Shown here piece by piece: positions 8,037 to 17,474 of a DNA stretch of 64,000 nt. Origin of the DNA: Planctomycetota bacterium. Its GTDB lineage: Bacteria; Planctomycetota; UBA8742; UBA2392. Position 1 is the stretch's first letter. Every line of letters begins with the position of its first letter. The stretch covers positions 42,066 through 106,065 of the forward strand of contig JABARW010000012.1 of NCBI GenBank assembly GCA_019186845.1, written 5' to 3'. Position numbers and translations under genes: made by a program. The notes beneath the pieces are model-generated. The model searched no databases, was not told the origin of the DNA, and saw nothing but the letters and a program-made list of their open reading frames with translations.

Positions 8037-8903
8037 CTAGCCGAAGCGGCCGGTGATGTAGTCTTCCGTCTGCTTGAGGCGGGGCTTGAGGAACATCTCG
8101 CTGGTGGCGCCGAACTCGACAATTTCTCCGAGGTACATGAAGGCCGTGTAGTCGGCCACGCGCGCCGCCTGCTGCATGTTGTGGGTCACGATGACCACGG
8201 TGTAGTTCTCGCGCAGATCAAGAATCAGCTCTTCAATCTTGGCCGTGGCAATGGGGTCCAGGGCGCTGCATGGTTCATCCATCAGCAGCACGTCAGGCTC
8301 GTTGGCGATGCCGCGCGCGATGCACAGGCGCTGCTGCTGGCCGCCGGAAAGCGCGGTGGCGTTGTCGTGCAGGCGATGGCTGACCTCATCCCACAGGGCG
8401 GTACGCTTGAGGCAGCGCTCGACAATCTCGGCGAGTTTTCTGCGGTTGCGCTCGCCGCTGATGCGGTTGGGGTAAATTACGTTCTCGAAGATGGACTTGG
8501 GGAAGGGGTTGGTCTTCTGGAACACCATGCCGCAGTGCTTGCGCAGGGCAATCACATCCTGATCCGGCGCGTAAATGTCGTTGCCGCCGAGATAAATCGA
8601 ACCCTGATAGCTGATGCCGTCAATCAGGTCATTCATGCGGTTGATGCTGCGCAGAAGCGTGCTCTTGCCGCAGCCGGAGGGTCCAATCAGCGCGGTCACA
8701 CGGTTCTTGGGAATGTCGAGATTGATGTTCTTCAGGGCGTGATGCTTGCCGTAGAACAGGTTGAAATTCTCGATGCGGACAATCGTCTCGAGGGCCTCAG
8801 GCTTTTCCAGCTTGCCGGTGTCCTGCGTGGTCACGCGCACAGCTCCGCGAGAGTCAGCCTTTACCCCGTCTGCCAGAGTGTCGGGGGCGGTCATGTTAGC
8901 CAT
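8037..8903 (-). CDS. pstB: Phosphate ABC transporter ATP-binding protein
   Basis: 288 residues. Energises high-affinity phosphate import with PstS, PstC and PstA. Walker [10 protein letters not shown], signature LSGGQQQR, Walker [14 protein letters not shown] and the H-loop [14 protein letters not shown], the last being a PstB hallmark. I chose the ATG at 8903 because AAGGAG lies 6 bases upstream; upstream in-frame codons would run back into pstA. A poorly conserved 35-residue N-terminal extension precedes the ABC domain. Last gene of pstSCAB; no phoU follows in this window. Confidence 0.95.
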   Translation of the reverse strand: MANMTAPDTLADGVKADSRGAVRVTTQDTGKLEKPEALETIVRIENFNLFYGKHHALKNINLDIPKNRVTALIGPSGCGKSTLLRSINRMNDLIDGISYQGSIYLGGNDIYAPDQDVIALRKHCGMVFQKTNPFPKSIFENVIYPNRISGERNRRKLAEIVERCLKRTALWDEVSHRLHDNATALSGGQQQRLCIARGIANEPDVLLMDEPCSALDPIATAKIEELILDLRENYTVVIVTHNMQQAARVADYTAFMYLGEIVEFGATSEMFLKPRLKQTEDYITGRFG

Positions 8904-8925
8904 TTCCTGCTCCTTGTTCTTCATT

Positions 8926-11262
8926 TTACACGTGGCTCGAGGACAGACGCTTGCGCAACCGATTGCGCATGCGAATGGCGACAATGTTCAGCGCGGCAAT
9001 GACCAGAATCAGCACCAGCGTGGTCGTGAAGACCAGAGGTTTGGTGTTGTCGATGTCGGGGCTCTGGAATCCGACGTCATAGATGTGAAAGCCCAGGTGC
9101 ATGAACTTGCGCTCGAGGTGGATGAACGGGAAATTGCCGTCCACGGGCAGCGTCTCGGCCGACTTCACCACGCCCACGAGCATCAGCGGGGCCACCTCGC
9201 CCGCGCCGCGCGCCATGGCCAGGATCATGCCCGTGAGGATGCCGGGCATGGCCTGGGGCAGAATCACCCGCCAAACCGTCTGGAAACGCGACGCACCCGC
9301 CGCCAGGCTGGCCTCGCGCTGGCTTGAAGGCACGGCAATCAGGGCCTCTTCCGTGGCCACGATCACCACGGGCACAGTCATGAGCGCCAGGGTCAGCGAG
9401 GCCCACATCAGCCCGCCGCCGCCGAAGGTCGGGCTGGGCAGCCTCTCGGGATAGAACAGGCTGTCCATCGTTCCGCCCATGATCACGCAGAAGAAACCCA
9501 GCCCAAAAATGCCGAACACGATACTGGGCACCCCCGCCAGGTTGTTGACGGCAATGCGCACCGCAGACACCAGCGGGCCCTGCCGGGCGTACTCCCGCAG
9601 GTAAAGCGCGGCTATGACGCCAAAGGGCACCACGGCCAGGCTCATCAGAAGGGTCATGAGCAGGGTGCCGACGATAACCGGAAAGATGCCGCCTTCCGTG
9701 TTCGACTCACGCGGGTTCTCCCACAGAAACTCCCAGAAGCGGTCCAGGTAGACACCCAGCTTGCCGAAGAAGCCCAGTTCGTTGGGCAATATCGCGCGCA
9801 CTACCTGGGCCACGGGCAGAACGGCCGTCTGGCCGTTGAGGGCGCGCAGCGTATAGGTCACGGATTTCTCGTGCTCGCGCAGCCTCGTCACCTCCAGGCG
9901 GAGCCTTGAGTACGCTCCGCTCTGCAGGTCGGCGCGTTGCTCCTGGGCCTTGCGGGCCTCCGCCAGAACGGCCCGCGGTCCCTCGTCAAGCTTGTAGCTC
10001 GCGACTTCCTTGTCCCATGCCTCCAGAGCCGCAAGGAGCTGGTCGCGCCACTTGCCGCAGGCCCGGGCGTACTCTTCGGGCTTCGTGTCCGGCCTGGAGG
10101 GCGGCTCGAGGCGCGACCAGGCCGTGTAGGCCTCTTGGAGTTTCTCGATGGCGGTAACCATCTCGCCGGACTTGCGGAAGTCATGGCGGATGCGCGCGAC
10201 CTGAAGCTCCAGCTGCTTGATCTCATGGTTCACGTCGCCGATATCGTCCTTCTCGATTTCCACACGCCGCAGATACTCGGCGTGCATGGCTTGCTGCTGC
10301 TCGAGAAACACCTCCCACACGCGCTCAAGGCCGTCTTTGTCGATCGATGCCAGGGTCTTCTCGCCTTCCTTTACTTCCACGACATAGCCGACCAGCACCC
10401 CCTTCTCCAGGCGCTCAATCTCGCACACATGCCGCGCCAAGGTCCGCCCCAGCACATAGGCCTCGTATCCGCCGGGGTTGCCGCGCCGGTAGCCTTCCAC
10501 GTCCGGCACGTTGGTCTTCACCCAGCGGAAATACATGCTGTCAGGCTGCAGGCCCTCGCCTTTGTTGCCCTGTCGCACCAGAAGCTCCGTGGGCTCGGCG
10601 TCGATTTCGTAGGCCTGCCAGGGCGTACCGTCGGCCTTGCGGGGCAAATCGCGCAGGTCAAGCGGGCGCTCGGCGCGCACGGCCCCCAGAAGCATGACAT
10701 GGTCACGGAAGCGATCATCGCCCAGCAGCATCTCGGCGGGAGTGAACCCGCCGCTTTCGTCCACCACACGGTAGGGCGAGGCGAAGGCCTTGGCATCCTG
10801 GAGATATTGCTCGGGCGTGACGGGGGCGCCGTCCGGATTTTTGAGCACTCCGCCTGCGCCCGTGAGCTGCCACTTGAGGCCCCCGAAGGTCCCGGGGGCG
10901 CGGCGGAAGTCGGCGATGCCCGCCTTGCGCGGCGGCAGCGTCAATGCGTATCGGCGGCCATCGGCGTAGGTATAGCCCTCGCCCTGGGGCAGCAGCAGGC
11001 GGTCTTCGGCGTCCAGGAAGGCCTGCCGACCGTCGGAGGTCTGGAGCAAGAAGCGTGATTCGCCCAGCGCGATGACCTCAAGGTCGCGGGGCCAGAAGGT
11101 GCGGCTGCCCTCGTACACAATCAGCCCCACGACCAGCACGATGAGCACGATGCCGGTCATGATGGCGCCGCCCGAAAGCCAGACGAAAGGCTCGCCTTTC
11201 TGCACGCGCCTCTGGCGTGCGGGCTTGGGACTTCCGGAAACTGCAGGGGAGCTCTGGGCCAT
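8926..11262 (-). CDS. pstA: Phosphate ABC transporter permease PstA with large extracytoplasmic insert
   Basis: 778 residues, more than twice the usual ~290. One membrane helix near residues 28-52 is followed by a ~450-residue extracytoplasmic region, whose second half (about 330-470) is coiled-coil-rich ([23 protein letters not shown]). The real permease domain occupies roughly 510-778: [20 protein letters not shown], the [12 protein letters not shown] helix, and the EAA loop ([26 protein letters not shown] split near 650). C-terminal helix ends in a basic tail. It starts 4 bases after the pstC stop, so it is translationally coupled. Confidence 0.93.
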   Translation of the reverse strand: MAQSSPAVSGSPKPARQRRVQKGEPFVWLSGGAIMTGIVLIVLVVGLIVYEGSRTFWPRDLEVIALGESRFLLQTSDGRQAFLDAEDRLLLPQGEGYTYADGRRYALTLPPRKAGIADFRRAPGTFGGLKWQLTGAGGVLKNPDGAPVTPEQYLQDAKAFASPYRVVDESGGFTPAEMLLGDDRFRDHVMLLGAVRAERPLDLRDLPRKADGTPWQAYEIDAEPTELLVRQGNKGEGLQPDSMYFRWVKTNVPDVEGYRRGNPGGYEAYVLGRTLARHVCEIERLEKGVLVGYVVEVKEGEKTLASIDKDGLERVWEVFLEQQQAMHAEYLRRVEIEKDDIGDVNHEIKQLELQVARIRHDFRKSGEMVTAIEKLQEAYTAWSRLEPPSRPDTKPEEYARACGKWRDQLLAALEAWDKEVASYKLDEGPRAVLAEARKAQEQRADLQSGAYSRLRLEVTRLREHEKSVTYTLRALNGQTAVLPVAQVVRAILPNELGFFGKLGVYLDRFWEFLWENPRESNTEGGIFPVIVGTLLMTLLMSLAVVPFGVIAALYLREYARQGPLVSAVRIAVNNLAGVPSIVFGIFGLGFFCVIMGGTMDSLFYPERLPSPTFGGGGLMWASLTLALMTVPVVIVATEEALIAVPSSQREASLAAGASRFQTVWRVILPQAMPGILTGMILAMARGAGEVAPLMLVGVVKSAETLPVDGNFPFIHLERKFMHLGFHIYDVGFQSPDIDNTKPLVFTTTLVLILVIAALNIVAIRMRNRLRKRLSSSHV

Positions 11263-11266
11263 GGGG

Positions 11267-14200
11267 CTACATCCTCGAGAGTTTCCTGCGCAGCCTCATG
11301 CGCACAAGTTCGGCCAGGGTGCTGATCACAAAGGTCACGGCAAACAGCAGCAGGCCGCCCAGGAACAGGGTGCGGTAGAGGGTGCCGCCGTGCGGGGCCT
11401 CGGGCATTTCAATGGCGATGGCCGCCGAGAGACTTCGAAAGCCGCTCAAGGGCTCCAGATCCATCACGGGGGTGCCGCCCGCGGCCATCACCACAATCAT
11501 GGTTTCACCCAGCGCGCGCCCCAGCCCGATCACAATGGCCGAGAAGATGCCGCTGGCGGCGGCGGGCGCCACCACGGTAATGGTCGTCTGCCAGCGTGAA
11601 GCGCCGCAGGCCAGGCTGGCCGCGCGCAACTGGTTGGGCACGGTCGAGAGCGCGTCCTCGGCGATGGAATAAATGATGGGGATGACCGCAAACCCCATGG
11701 AGAAACCGACGATGAGCGAGTTGGTCTGGTTGAATTTCCATCCTTCGGGGCCGGTCAGGAAGCGGCGGAAGTCCGCTACGCGCCCGGCGGTGGGATGGTT
11801 GTAGCTGAACAGCAGGCCTTCGATGCCCGGCGCAAGCAGCCAAGAGAGCCCAAGCCCGAGCAGCCCGGCCACGGCGGCAAACCCCAGCGAGAACGAGATG
11901 TCGACCATCACCGGCCATACGCCGGTGCGGCTGTTTCCTGCGATGCGGTGGCGCAGGGCCGTCAGGGGGTTGCCTCCGGGGCGCAGGCCGCGCCACTCGC
12001 GCCAAAAGCCACTGCCGCCAAACACAACGGCTGCCAGGGAGCGCAGGCACCACGCGGCCAGCAGGGCAAAGGGCAGCCACATCAGGGCCTTGAAGAGGTT
12101 GTGACCGCCGGGAATCCACCAGCCTTTGGGCAGCGGGCCCTGGGGCGTGGCGGTTTCCCGCGCCAGCTCGGCGCCGCCGTTGGTCCAGATGCGGAAATTG
12201 CCGGCGTCGAGTTTGCGCGCGGCCTCCTCGCTCATGGGCAGGAAGGTCTTGGGGTCGAGCAGGGCCGGGTCGGCGCCCTCCGTGGCGGGAAACAGGAGGG
12301 CTTCGGCCCGCGGCCCCGCCACCGTGGCGGCAAAGGCCCCCACCAGCAGCAAGGCCAGCAGGATAACCAGCGTCAAACGCGGGCCGACGCGCCCCGTAAA
12401 GGTCGGCGGCAACTGCTGCCACACCCAGCCAAAGAACATGAACAGGCCCGGACAGATCACGAGGCCGGCCAGCAGTGTCGGCATGATGGGGGCTGCCATG
12501 GGCGCAAAGTAAAGCGCCCCCAGAAAGCCGAGCACCACGCTGGGCAGGCTGGCCATGACCTCCATGGTGGGCTTGACTACGGCGCGCACGTTGCGGTGCA
12601 TGAATTCGCTGGTGTAGATCGCGCCGAGCACGGCCAGGGGTATGGCGAACAAAAGCGCATAGAGGCCGCCCTTGAGCGAGCCGATCACCAGGGGCATGAG
12701 GCTGTACTTCGGTTCAACATCGTCGGTGCCGCTGGAGGTCTGCCACTCGTACTTGGGCCCCATGAAGCCCTCGTACCAGATCCGCCCGAACAAGGCCTTG
12801 AAGCTGACTTCGGCGTGACGGGCATCGACCCACCAGTGCCGCAGCTTGCCTGAAGCGTCCAGCGCCAGCGTGCCGCCCGCGTTGCCCGCATAGTAGACCT
12901 TCTTCGCGCCGGGGGCCGCCACGCGCTCCTCGAAGATCACGCGCTCGCTGGTGTTGTGGATACCGCGCACGCTGCCGCCCTCGTCCCAGACGGCAAAGCT
13001 CTTGTTGGCCTCGCAGGCGCAGAAACCGAGAATCGCCCCGGTGCCCGGCTCATGCACATGAATGCGGCGCAGGCGGGGGTTGTTGTCCTCCGGAGTCTCG
13101 CGCACGGCAAACCAGCTCTGGACGCCGCCGTGGCTGTCGCCCACCAGCAGCGATGTGCCGCCCAGCAAATAGTCCAGGGCCGTGAGGCGCAGGGACCCGG
13201 CAGGCGCGCCCAAATCCTGATCCTCGCGCATGGCCGCTACGGTCTCACCCCACTTGCGGTCCTCTTCGGTGTGGAAACTGAAGACATCGACGGCCGGATA
13301 GTCCGCCGGGCGCGCCAGCAGCGGCTGCCCGCCCGAACCCTCAGCGCGCCGGAACAAATAAAGCAGGCCCTCTTCAGTCCCTACCCAGGCTTCCGTCTGA
13401 AGTTCGTGGCAGGCCAAGTGGAGGGGCTTGCCCTTGACGTCCGCCGTCACATCGGCGCTGAACAGGGCCTCGGCCTGCAGCTCGTCAGTCATGGCGTTGA
13501 CTTCAAGCTTCTCCAGCAGCAGCAGGGTGCGGCCCTTTTCCGTAATCGCGGCCGTCAGCGCCTCGCGCTCGGCATCTGGCGGCGCCTTGTGCAGCGACGA
13601 GTAGACGCGGGTCACAGCCTCGCCGCCGGTGGCAAGTTCCAGCTCGCGCTCAATGGCGACGATTGCTCGCACGCGGCGATAAAATCCGAACTCGTTGAGG
13701 TGCTCAACGAGCCAGAGTTGCTCGCCGGAGTCGTCCTTCTCGCGGTCGATGAGCACCTCGGGGAGATAGTCGGGTTTGGACATCTCCTGCTTCTCGGGCA
13801 TCTTCAGCTTGCGCCAGGACTCGGGGTCCTGGTTTAGGCCAAAGCGCTTGAAGCCATGCACGTAACTCACGTAACCCTGCAGGACGCGGCCGTCGGAAAG
13901 TCCCAGCGTGAGCGAATAGCGCGGCACGTTCTGGATGCCCGCCACCGTGACATGGGTGTAGGGCCGCAGGGAGATGTGGGCCGAGGTAATGCGCGCGTCC
14001 TTGGCCTCGGGGAGCTTCCAGGACGACATGACCTCGCCCGTGGGCACGGCGTGAAGCTGCAGGCGGGCGTCTTCATTGATGCGCAGGGCCACGCGGCGGT
14101 ACTCGTCGGCGTGCAGGGCCACGGGTCTGGCCGCGTCGGCCTGCGCCCGGCTCTCGAACTCGCCGTGCTCCGAGTCCTGGAACAGGGGCAGGACCTGGCT

Positions 14201-14350
14201 GAAAATGAAGAACACCAGGCCCAGCACCGCGAAAATCACCAGCAGGCCGCCGATGCGGATTCCGATGTTGGTGCTTTTGTCGATGACGTGCACCGACCAA
14301 TGCACCTTGGCCTTGGAAAGTTTCGCAATCTGCCGAGTGTCTTCAGCCAT
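11267..14350 (-). CDS. pstC: Phosphate ABC transporter permease PstC with large propeller-like extracytoplasmic domain
   Basis: 1027 residues from the ATG at 14350 (an upstream start at 14401 gives 17 extra, unconserved residues); usual PstC is ~300-320. A first membrane helix (about 29-53) is followed by ~490 extracytoplasmic residues rich in beta strands of the form LSDGRVLQGYV, GTEEGLLYLFRR, GDSHGGVQSWFAV and WDEGGSVRGIHN, which look like propeller blades. The permease domain follows from about residue 550 (LKGGLYALLFAIPLAVLGAIY), with a second insert between helices around 650-760, and the EAA loop AEDALSTVPNQLRAASLAC GASRWQT near 900. Forms the membrane channel with PstA. Confidence 0.92.
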   Translation of the reverse strand: MAEDTRQIAKLSKAKVHWSVHVIDKSTNIGIRIGGLLVIFAVLGLVFFIFSQVLPLFQDSEHGEFESRAQADAARPVALHADEYRRVALRINEDARLQLHAVPTGEVMSSWKLPEAKDARITSAHISLRPYTHVTVAGIQNVPRYSLTLGLSDGRVLQGYVSYVHGFKRFGLNQDPESWRKLKMPEKQEMSKPDYLPEVLIDREKDDSGEQLWLVEHLNEFGFYRRVRAIVAIERELELATGGEAVTRVYSSLHKAPPDAEREALTAAITEKGRTLLLLEKLEVNAMTDELQAEALFSADVTADVKGKPLHLACHELQTEAWVGTEEGLLYLFRRAEGSGGQPLLARPADYPAVDVFSFHTEEDRKWGETVAAMREDQDLGAPAGSLRLTALDYLLGGTSLLVGDSHGGVQSWFAVRETPEDNNPRLRRIHVHEPGTGAILGFCACEANKSFAVWDEGGSVRGIHNTSERVIFEERVAAPGAKKVYYAGNAGGTLALDASGKLRHWWVDARHAEVSFKALFGRIWYEGFMGPKYEWQTSSGTDDVEPKYSLMPLVIGSLKGGLYALLFAIPLAVLGAIYTSEFMHRNVRAVVKPTMEVMASLPSVVLGFLGALYFAPMAAPIMPTLLAGLVICPGLFMFFGWVWQQLPPTFTGRVGPRLTLVILLALLLVGAFAATVAGPRAEALLFPATEGADPALLDPKTFLPMSEEAARKLDAGNFRIWTNGGAELARETATPQGPLPKGWWIPGGHNLFKALMWLPFALLAAWCLRSLAAVVFGGSGFWREWRGLRPGGNPLTALRHRIAGNSRTGVWPVMVDISFSLGFAAVAGLLGLGLSWLLAPGIEGLLFSYNHPTAGRVADFRRFLTGPEGWKFNQTNSLIVGFSMGFAVIPIIYSIAEDALSTVPNQLRAASLACGASRWQTTITVVAPAAASGIFSAIVIGLGRALGETMIVVMAAGGTPVMDLEPLSGFRSLSAAIAIEMPEAPHGGTLYRTLFLGGLLLFAVTFVISTLAELVRMRLRRKLSRM

Positions 14351-14421
14351 GGGGCGCCGGAGCGGGGGAAGCAACGGGTGCGGAGCCTGAACGCCCCGCA
14401 CCCATCACACCTGAACGCTGC

Positions 14422-15417
14422 TTACTTCAGAACTTCGCGGTTCTTGTCAATCATCTTCTTGGTCAGGGGGATAAAGCCGTCCTTGAGGACGATCTCCTGG
14501 CCTTCACGGCTGAGGATGAAGCTCAGGAACTCCTTGACCACGGGGCTTACTTCCTTGCCCGGCGCGCGGTTGAAGTAAATCCACAGGAAGCGCGACAGCG
14601 GATACTTGCCGCTGTAGCAGTTCTCCGGCGTCGCATCGAAGGCTTCCGCACCGTCCTTCTTGGAGATCGGCACGGTCTTCACGCCCGCCGTCTTGTATCC
14701 GATGCCGGAGTAACCGGCCGCCGAGCGGTCTTCGCTGATGAGCTGAACCACCGTGCTCGAACCCGGCTGCTCCTTGACCGTGCTCTTGAAGTCGCCCTTG
14801 TACAGGGCGTTCTCCTTGAAGAAGCCGTAGGTGCCCGAGGCGCTGTTGCGGCCGTAAAGCGTGATGCTCAAGTTGGCCCACTCGCCCTCCAGGCCCACCT
14901 GGCCCCACTTGGTGATGTCTTCCTTGTAGCCGCCCTTGCGGTTGGCCGAGAAAATCGCATCCACCTGCGGCAGGGACAGGCCCTTGATGGGGTTGTCCTT
15001 GTGGACGAACACCGCAAGCGCATCGACGGCCACGCCCACCAAGCTGGGCTTGTAGCCGAACTTGTCTTCGAACTTCTTGATTTCTTCGGCCTTCATCTCG
15101 CGTGACATGGGGCCGATGTCCGCCGTGCCGTCAATCAGCGCCGGCGGGGCCGTGCTCGAACCCTTGCCCTCGACGGCAAAGGTCACGTTCGGGTAGTGCT
15201 TCTTGAAACCCTCGGACCAGAAAGTCATCAGGTTGTTCAGGGTATCTGAACCCACGCTTGACAGCGTGCCCGACACGCCGGCCACAGGCTTGTACTTTTC
15301 GATCGCTTCTTCAATCTTCACGTCCGCCCGGGCGGCCCTGGCCGAAAAGCCGAACGTACTCACACCCAGCGCCAGCGCGGCCACGCCCGCCAGCAAGAGT
15401 CCCTTGTTCATATTCAT
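14422..15417 (-). CDS. pstS: Periplasmic phosphate-binding protein
   Basis: 331 residues. Signal peptide MNMNKGLLLAGVAALALGVST with cleavage probable after ARAARA. Phosphate-binding segments are present: GSDTLNNLM near 55, GKGSSTAPPALIDGTADIGPMSR near 85-107, and the SGTYGFFKE loop near 195. Start at 15417 has GGAG 8 bases upstream; an ATG at 15411 is also possible. First gene of the pst operon, separated from pstC by about 70 bases. Probably induced by phosphate limitation; see the candidate Pho-box upstream. Confidence 0.94.
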   Translation of the reverse strand: MNMNKGLLLAGVAALALGVSTFGFSARAARADVKIEEAIEKYKPVAGVSGTLSSVGSDTLNNLMTFWSEGFKKHYPNVTFAVEGKGSSTAPPALIDGTADIGPMSREMKAEEIKKFEDKFGYKPSLVGVAVDALAVFVHKDNPIKGLSLPQVDAIFSANRKGGYKEDITKWGQVGLEGEWANLSITLYGRNSASGTYGFFKENALYKGDFKSTVKEQPGSSTVVQLISEDRSAAGYSGIGYKTAGVKTVPISKKDGAEAFDATPENCYSGKYPLSRFLWIYFNRAPGKEVSPVVKEFLSFILSREGQEIVLKDGFIPLTKKMIDKNREVLK

Positions 15418-15482
15418 TGCGCGATCTCCGTAAGTGGTTCCCATTTGTTGCCGCAGACACTAGGTGCAGGCGGTGAACCCCG

Positions 15483-15500
15483 GATAAAGCGATTATGAAG
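15483..15500 (-). promoter_or_regulatory. Candidate Pho-box upstream of pstS
   Basis: On the minus strand, CTTCATA and CTTTATC occur as direct 7-base repeats separated by 4 bases (11-base phasing), the arrangement of a PhoB site (CTGTCAT-N4-CTGTCAY), but the match to the E. coli consensus is weak. Lies about 65 bases upstream of the pstS start, in an AT-rich stretch. Confidence 0.35.
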
Positions 15501-15538
15501 ATTCCTTAAATTCTCGCGCACGCTCTATACTGGCCGCC

Positions 15539-16024
15539 ATGAACGACCTGCCCCCCGATCTAGATCAAAACCTGCGCGGCATGACAGTCGTCTTCCTGGC
15601 CATGTCAGTGGCCCCCGTGCTTTTGATGGCTGTTGCCAGCTTTCTGGGGCCCTTGACTCCGCCCCCGGCCGACGGCAGCCAGAGCCCTTTTGAAATCCTG
15701 CGCCTGGTCATGTGGGCCTTCTCCGTGGCCATCCTGGCGCCCATGTTCGCGGTACACCGCCAACACAGTGCGGCCATTGCCGCCGAGCCTGACGTGCAGC
15801 TCAAGCTGGCGCGCCTGCGCGGGAGAACGGTGGTTGTCACGGCCTTGGCCGAGGGCGCGGCCATCCTGGCCGGCGTGGTCACCATGATGGAAGGAAAGCC
15901 CCTGCTGGCCCTGCCGGGTTTTCTGCCGCTGCTGGTCTGGACAATGGTCGGGTTTCCCACGCGCGAGCGTGTAGTGGCCGAACTGGCCGGCCCGGCGAAC
16001 AATCTCAACAGGCAGTACCGCTAG
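15539..16024 (+). CDS. Conserved-looking four-helix membrane protein, function unknown
   Basis: 161 residues with four hydrophobic helices (about 15-35, 52-72, 96-115, 122-140). A cytoplasmic-looking basic loop lies between helices 2 and 3 (LKLARLRGRT) and the C-terminus ends VAELAGPANNLNRQYR. No enzyme motif seen and no family recognised. Divergent from pstS across about 120 bases and followed after 27 bases by the methyltransferase gene, so it may share a transcript with it. Confidence 0.6.
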   Translation: MNDLPPDLDQNLRGMTVVFLAMSVAPVLLMAVASFLGPLTPPPADGSQSPFEILRLVMWAFSVAILAPMFAVHRQHSAAIAAEPDVQLKLARLRGRTVVVTALAEGAAILAGVVTMMEGKPLLALPGFLPLLVWTMVGFPTRERVVAELAGPANNLNRQYR

Positions 16025-16051
16025 CCGCGAGCGCGGCCTATTCTGGTTCCC

Positions 16052-17467
16052 ATGGCTGACCTGACACCGGCATGGCAGGAACATGAGCGCGTGGCCCGCG
16101 GCGTTCCCCAGGTCATGCGCGGCACGCTGGGCGCCTTCTTCACGCCGCGCGATGTGGCTTTGCGCGTGGCCACCGAAGTGCTCCAGCGTTTCCCCCACGG
16201 CACGGTTCCCGTGATCCTCGACCCCGCCTGCGGGGCCGGGGCCCTCCTGCTGGGTGCCCTGGAATACTCCATGAAGGAACGGCCCAGCTGGGTTGCGCCC
16301 CTGCTGGGCGGAAAACTACACGGCTGGGAAATCGAGCGCGGCATCGCCGAGGGCGCGCGCCACGTGCTTCAGGCCGCGGGCAAGTGCCTGGGCGCGCGGG
16401 TGGCGAGCCTGGTCTCCTGCCGAGACGGCCTGCTTTCGGATGAACGCGAAGTGTTTGACGTGGTGCTTGCCAACCCGCCCTGGAAGAGCTTTTCCGGCCG
16501 GCAGGCGCAGGAAATCGACCCCATGCTGCGGGCGCTGTATGCGAAGAAATTCGGCGCGTTTGCAGGCTGGCCCGCCACGCACACGGCCTTCGCCGAGCAG
16601 AGCGCAAGGCTCATGAAGCGGCAGGGCGGACGCATCGGCATTCTGCTTCCTTATCAGGTGGCGGACCTCGAAGGCTACGCCCCCCTGCGCCGTGCCCTGG
16701 CCCAACTGGTCAGCGTCGAGCGCATAGTGGATCTGGGCGAGAATGCCTTTGCGGGCGTGACGGAGCCCTGTGGCCTGTTTGTCTTTGCAGCAGGCAAGGG
16801 CGACATTTCGGGTGAGCCCTGGGAAGCCCGGGCTGACGTCGGGCTGACCATCAGGGCTTCCATGCGGCACCAGCCCCTGCCGCCGGACAGCTTTGGCGAT
16901 ATCGGCATCCACACCGGCAATGCGGCGGATCTGCTCCTGACAGACAAGGCTGAGCCCGGCGCCCTGCCCGTGCGCGAGGGCAAGGATGTGCGGCCCTTTG
17001 CCCTGGACATGCCGCGCCTGTTCATGCGCAAGCCCAACTTCCAGGGCACGGGGCATTACGCGCGCATGGCACCGCCTGAGCGCTACGCCGCCGCTCGCAT
17101 CCTGCTGCGACAGACAGCAAACCGGCCCATCGCGGCCAGGCACCATCCCTTTACCCTGTTCCGCAACAGCGTGCTGGCCTGCTTTGGCGCGCCTGACCAC
17201 GACGACGACTACCTGATTGGCGTGCTCAACAGCGAGTACGTGGCCAGGCTGTACCGCAACAGCTTTCGTGACGCGCGGCAGCGCGCCTTCCCCCAGATCA
17301 AGATTGCGGCTCTGCGGGCGTTGCCCGTGCCTTCAAGGCGGGCGGCAAAGTCGGTGTACGACGAGATCATCAGGATCAGCCAGGCACTGCAGGCCAAGAA
17401 AGGGGCCGACCCCTCCCTGCTGAATGCCCTGGAGGCCGCGGTGACCCGGGCCTATTTCGGCGAGTAG
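16052..17467 (+). CDS. N6-adenine-specific DNA methyltransferase (Eco57I/TaqI-like), solitary
   Basis: 471 residues. Motif X-like GAFFTPRDVA (about 30), SAM-binding motif I DPACGAGALL (about 55-64) and catalytic motif IV NPPW (near residue 147) are all intact and in the order of gamma-class adenine methyltransferases. The C-terminal half (MRKPNFQGTGHYAR ... NSEYVARLYRNSF ... FPQIKIAALRALPVP) resembles the target-recognition domain of TaqI-type enzymes. No endonuclease motif (PD-D/EXK) was recognised inside, and no restriction gene is adjacent, so it is either an orphan epigenetic methylase or part of a type IIG-like remnant. Confidence 0.75.
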   Translation: MADLTPAWQEHERVARGVPQVMRGTLGAFFTPRDVALRVATEVLQRFPHGTVPVILDPACGAGALLLGALEYSMKERPSWVAPLLGGKLHGWEIERGIAEGARHVLQAAGKCLGARVASLVSCRDGLLSDEREVFDVVLANPPWKSFSGRQAQEIDPMLRALYAKKFGAFAGWPATHTAFAEQSARLMKRQGGRIGILLPYQVADLEGYAPLRRALAQLVSVERIVDLGENAFAGVTEPCGLFVFAAGKGDISGEPWEARADVGLTIRASMRHQPLPPDSFGDIGIHTGNAADLLLTDKAEPGALPVREGKDVRPFALDMPRLFMRKPNFQGTGHYARMAPPERYAAARILLRQTANRPIAARHHPFTLFRNSVLACFGAPDHDDDYLIGVLNSEYVARLYRNSFRDARQRAFPQIKIAALRALPVPSRRAAKSVYDEIIRISQALQAKKGADPSLLNALEAAVTRAYFGE

Positions 17468-17474
17468 GGCGCCG

